This document shows positions 15,571 to 16,504 of a stretch of 16,504 bases of DNA, piece by piece. The translations under genes were made by a program, and so were the position numbers. The stretch lies in assembly GCA_903868285.1 (NCBI GenBank), contig CAIPUP010000153.1:1-16504 (forward strand), read 5' to 3'. The notes under the pieces were generated by a model. The model had not been told where the DNA came from and made no database searches. It saw only the letters and a list, made by a program, of their open reading frames with translations. The DNA comes from an uncultured beta proteobacterium (GTDB lineage: Bacteria > Pseudomonadota > Gammaproteobacteria > Burkholderiales > SG8-39). How positions within the stretch are numbered: the first letter of the stretch is position 1; every line of letters begins with the position of its first letter.

Positions 15571-15635
15571 CCGCGCCCCGTGGCTCGCCCTCTCAGGGCT
15601 TCAATGCTTCAACGCAACCGCAACAAGGAATCCGC

Positions 15636-16325
15636 ATGGCACTCCCGATACGCAAGGTCATCGACATCAGCCTCGAGCTGGACGACTCGAAGTTCAAGAT
15701 GCGCACCCCGCCCGGCTTCAAGAAGGACATGCAGTTCGAGATGGAAGTGATCAAGGAGCATGATGCCCCGGGTGGCGCCGGTCAGATCGTGCGCGGCGTG
15801 CATATGCGCTTGCATGCCGGTAGCCATATCGATGCCCCGGAACACAATGTGCCGGGTGGCAAGCAGGTGCACGATCTGCCGCTGGAGACCTTTGCCGGCG
15901 ATGCGGTGATCGCCGATGTGCGGCATTGCGTGCCAGGCAAGGCCATCACGCCGGAAATTCTGGAACAGGCGGCTGGTGCAGCCTTGAAGCGTGGTGACCG
16001 CCTGTTGCTGCGCAGTGATGTCAACAAGCAATACATGATCAACGACTGGCAAAAGCGCTCGCCCTACCTCACCGCCGCCGCCACCCAGTGGTGTATCGAT
16101 CGCGGCGTGAGCGTGGTCGGCTATGACTTCTATCACGGCGTGGACGAGCCGAATTCGCCACGCGTATTCAATTCATCGCGCACCTTCAGCGAACACGGTG
16201 TGGTCACCCTGCCCTACCTCAACAACCTCGATCAGGCCGAAAGCCAGCGCGTCACCCTGGTGGCATTGCCGCTGAAACTGGTCGGGGCAGAGGCCTCGCC
16301 GGTACGCGCGGTAATTCTGGAATAG
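15636..16325 (+). CDS. Cyclase-family metal-dependent hydrolase (kynurenine formamidase-like)
   Basis: 229-aa cytosolic protein of the cyclase family (PF04199 type), which includes bacterial kynurenine formamidase KynB and amide or lactone hydrolases. The family metal-binding motif is clear as HAGSHIDAPEH (60-70; His60, His64 and Asp66 the likely ligands), with the N-terminal IDISLELD, a mid-protein GDRLLLRSDV block and a late His187 (FSEHG). The ATG at 15636 has AAGGA 6 bases upstream. It is slightly longer than typical KynB and no kynurenine genes are adjacent, so I do not call it kynB. It is followed after 54 bases by a Bug-family receptor gene on the same strand, which suggests that the hydrolase acts on an imported organic acid or amide, or on its breakdown product. 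Confidence 0.88.
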   Translation: MALPIRKVIDISLELDDSKFKMRTPPGFKKDMQFEMEVIKEHDAPGGAGQIVRGVHMRLHAGSHIDAPEHNVPGGKQVHDLPLETFAGDAVIADVRHCVPGKAITPEILEQAAGAALKRGDRLLLRSDVNKQYMINDWQKRSPYLTAAATQWCIDRGVSVVGYDFYHGVDEPNSPRVFNSSRTFSEHGVVTLPYLNNLDQAESQRVTLVALPLKLVGAEASPVRAVILE

Positions 16326-16379
16326 CTTCAACCACTCAATCCTGCAATATCGCATTGCAACACCGAAAAGGCAGCACTC

Positions 16380-16504
16380 ATGACCCAGCATCATTGTTCA
16401 GCGCGTACCCTGACGGGCGCACTCCTTGGCGTCGCCGCCCTGGTCCTGGCCACGCTCTCATCAGCGCAAGATCGCTATCCGTCCAAGCCGGTGCAGATCA
16501 TCGC
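16380..16504 (+). CDS. Bug/TctC-family periplasmic solute receptor, 5' part only
   Basis: Only the first 41 codons are in the window; the gene is cut by the right edge. They encode a signal peptide (basic start, then LTGALLGVAALVLATLSSA, cleavage probably near SSAQ) and the mature start DRYPSKPVQII, which is the standard opening of Bug/TctC receptors of tripartite tricarboxylate transport. Family members are usually about 320 aa and bind carboxylates, amides or aromatic acids in the periplasm. AAAAGG lies about 10 bases before the ATG. It follows the cyclase gene by 54 bases and is probably in the same transcript. Ligand unknown. Confidence 0.85.
   Translation, partial: MTQHHCSARTLTGALLGVAALVLATLSSAQDRYPSKPVQII

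Noticed and set aside
13820..15763. 647-codon open frame on the plus strand antisense to the ABC exporter
   Set aside because: It lies almost wholly opposite a gene with every ABC motif intact, its translation is Arg/Gln/His-rich with no recognisable domain, and it runs on into the cyclase region; it is a high-GC antisense shadow.

Overview
The window looks like chromosomal DNA from a betaproteobacterium, probably Burkholderiales. The case rests on high G+C with long antisense shadow frames, a CorA and a MnmA of the betaproteobacterial type, and a Bug-family (TctC) solute receptor, a family greatly expanded in that order. This is inference from protein character only; there is no rRNA or other marker. 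The window holds 12 genes (11 complete, 1 cut by the right edge), no tRNA/rRNA, no mobile element and no CRISPR array. No gap between genes exceeds about 165 bases.

Left block (4-4648, all minus strand, read right to left): a class I/II aminotransferase, a secreted protein of unknown function with a possible papain/transglutaminase-like Cys-His-Asp set, mnmA (tRNA 2-thiouridylase) and purB (adenylosuccinate lyase). The first three are closely spaced (43 and 8 bases) and may be co-transcribed. purB follows a 163-base gap that carries a 13-bp tandem repeat and a possible promoter. corA (4805-5770, plus) diverges from the aminotransferase and converges on the next block.

Middle block: lutA and lutB (8033-5803, minus; iron-sulfur lactate-oxidation subunits, stop and start sharing one base) diverge from an IclR-family regulator (8174-8968, plus). 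lutC is not beside them. Next, on the minus strand, come a protein with a strongly altered EgtD-type methyltransferase domain and, 53 bases downstream, a 766-aa TPR plus GT41 (O-GlcNAc-transferase/SPINDLY-like) protein. This pair is the best candidate for something undescribed: a glycosyltransferase and a methyltransferase relative that appears to have lost the histidine-binding residues of EgtD.

Right block: a PBP7-type D-Ala-D-Ala endopeptidase with a basic C-terminal tail, then an Atm1-type ABC exporter (both minus). Divergent from the exporter is a cyclase/kynurenine-formamidase-like metal hydrolase, followed by the start of a Bug/TctC periplasmic receptor (plus), suggesting uptake and hydrolysis of an organic acid or amide.

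Two themes cross the window. First, short perfect or near-perfect tandem duplications (13 bp x4, 15 bp x3 inside mnmA, 10 bp x2, 14 bp x2). Second, a repeated TAGAAT -10-like box, twice inside an identical 14-mer, which at the Atm1-type gene lies so close to the ATG that a leaderless mRNA is possible.
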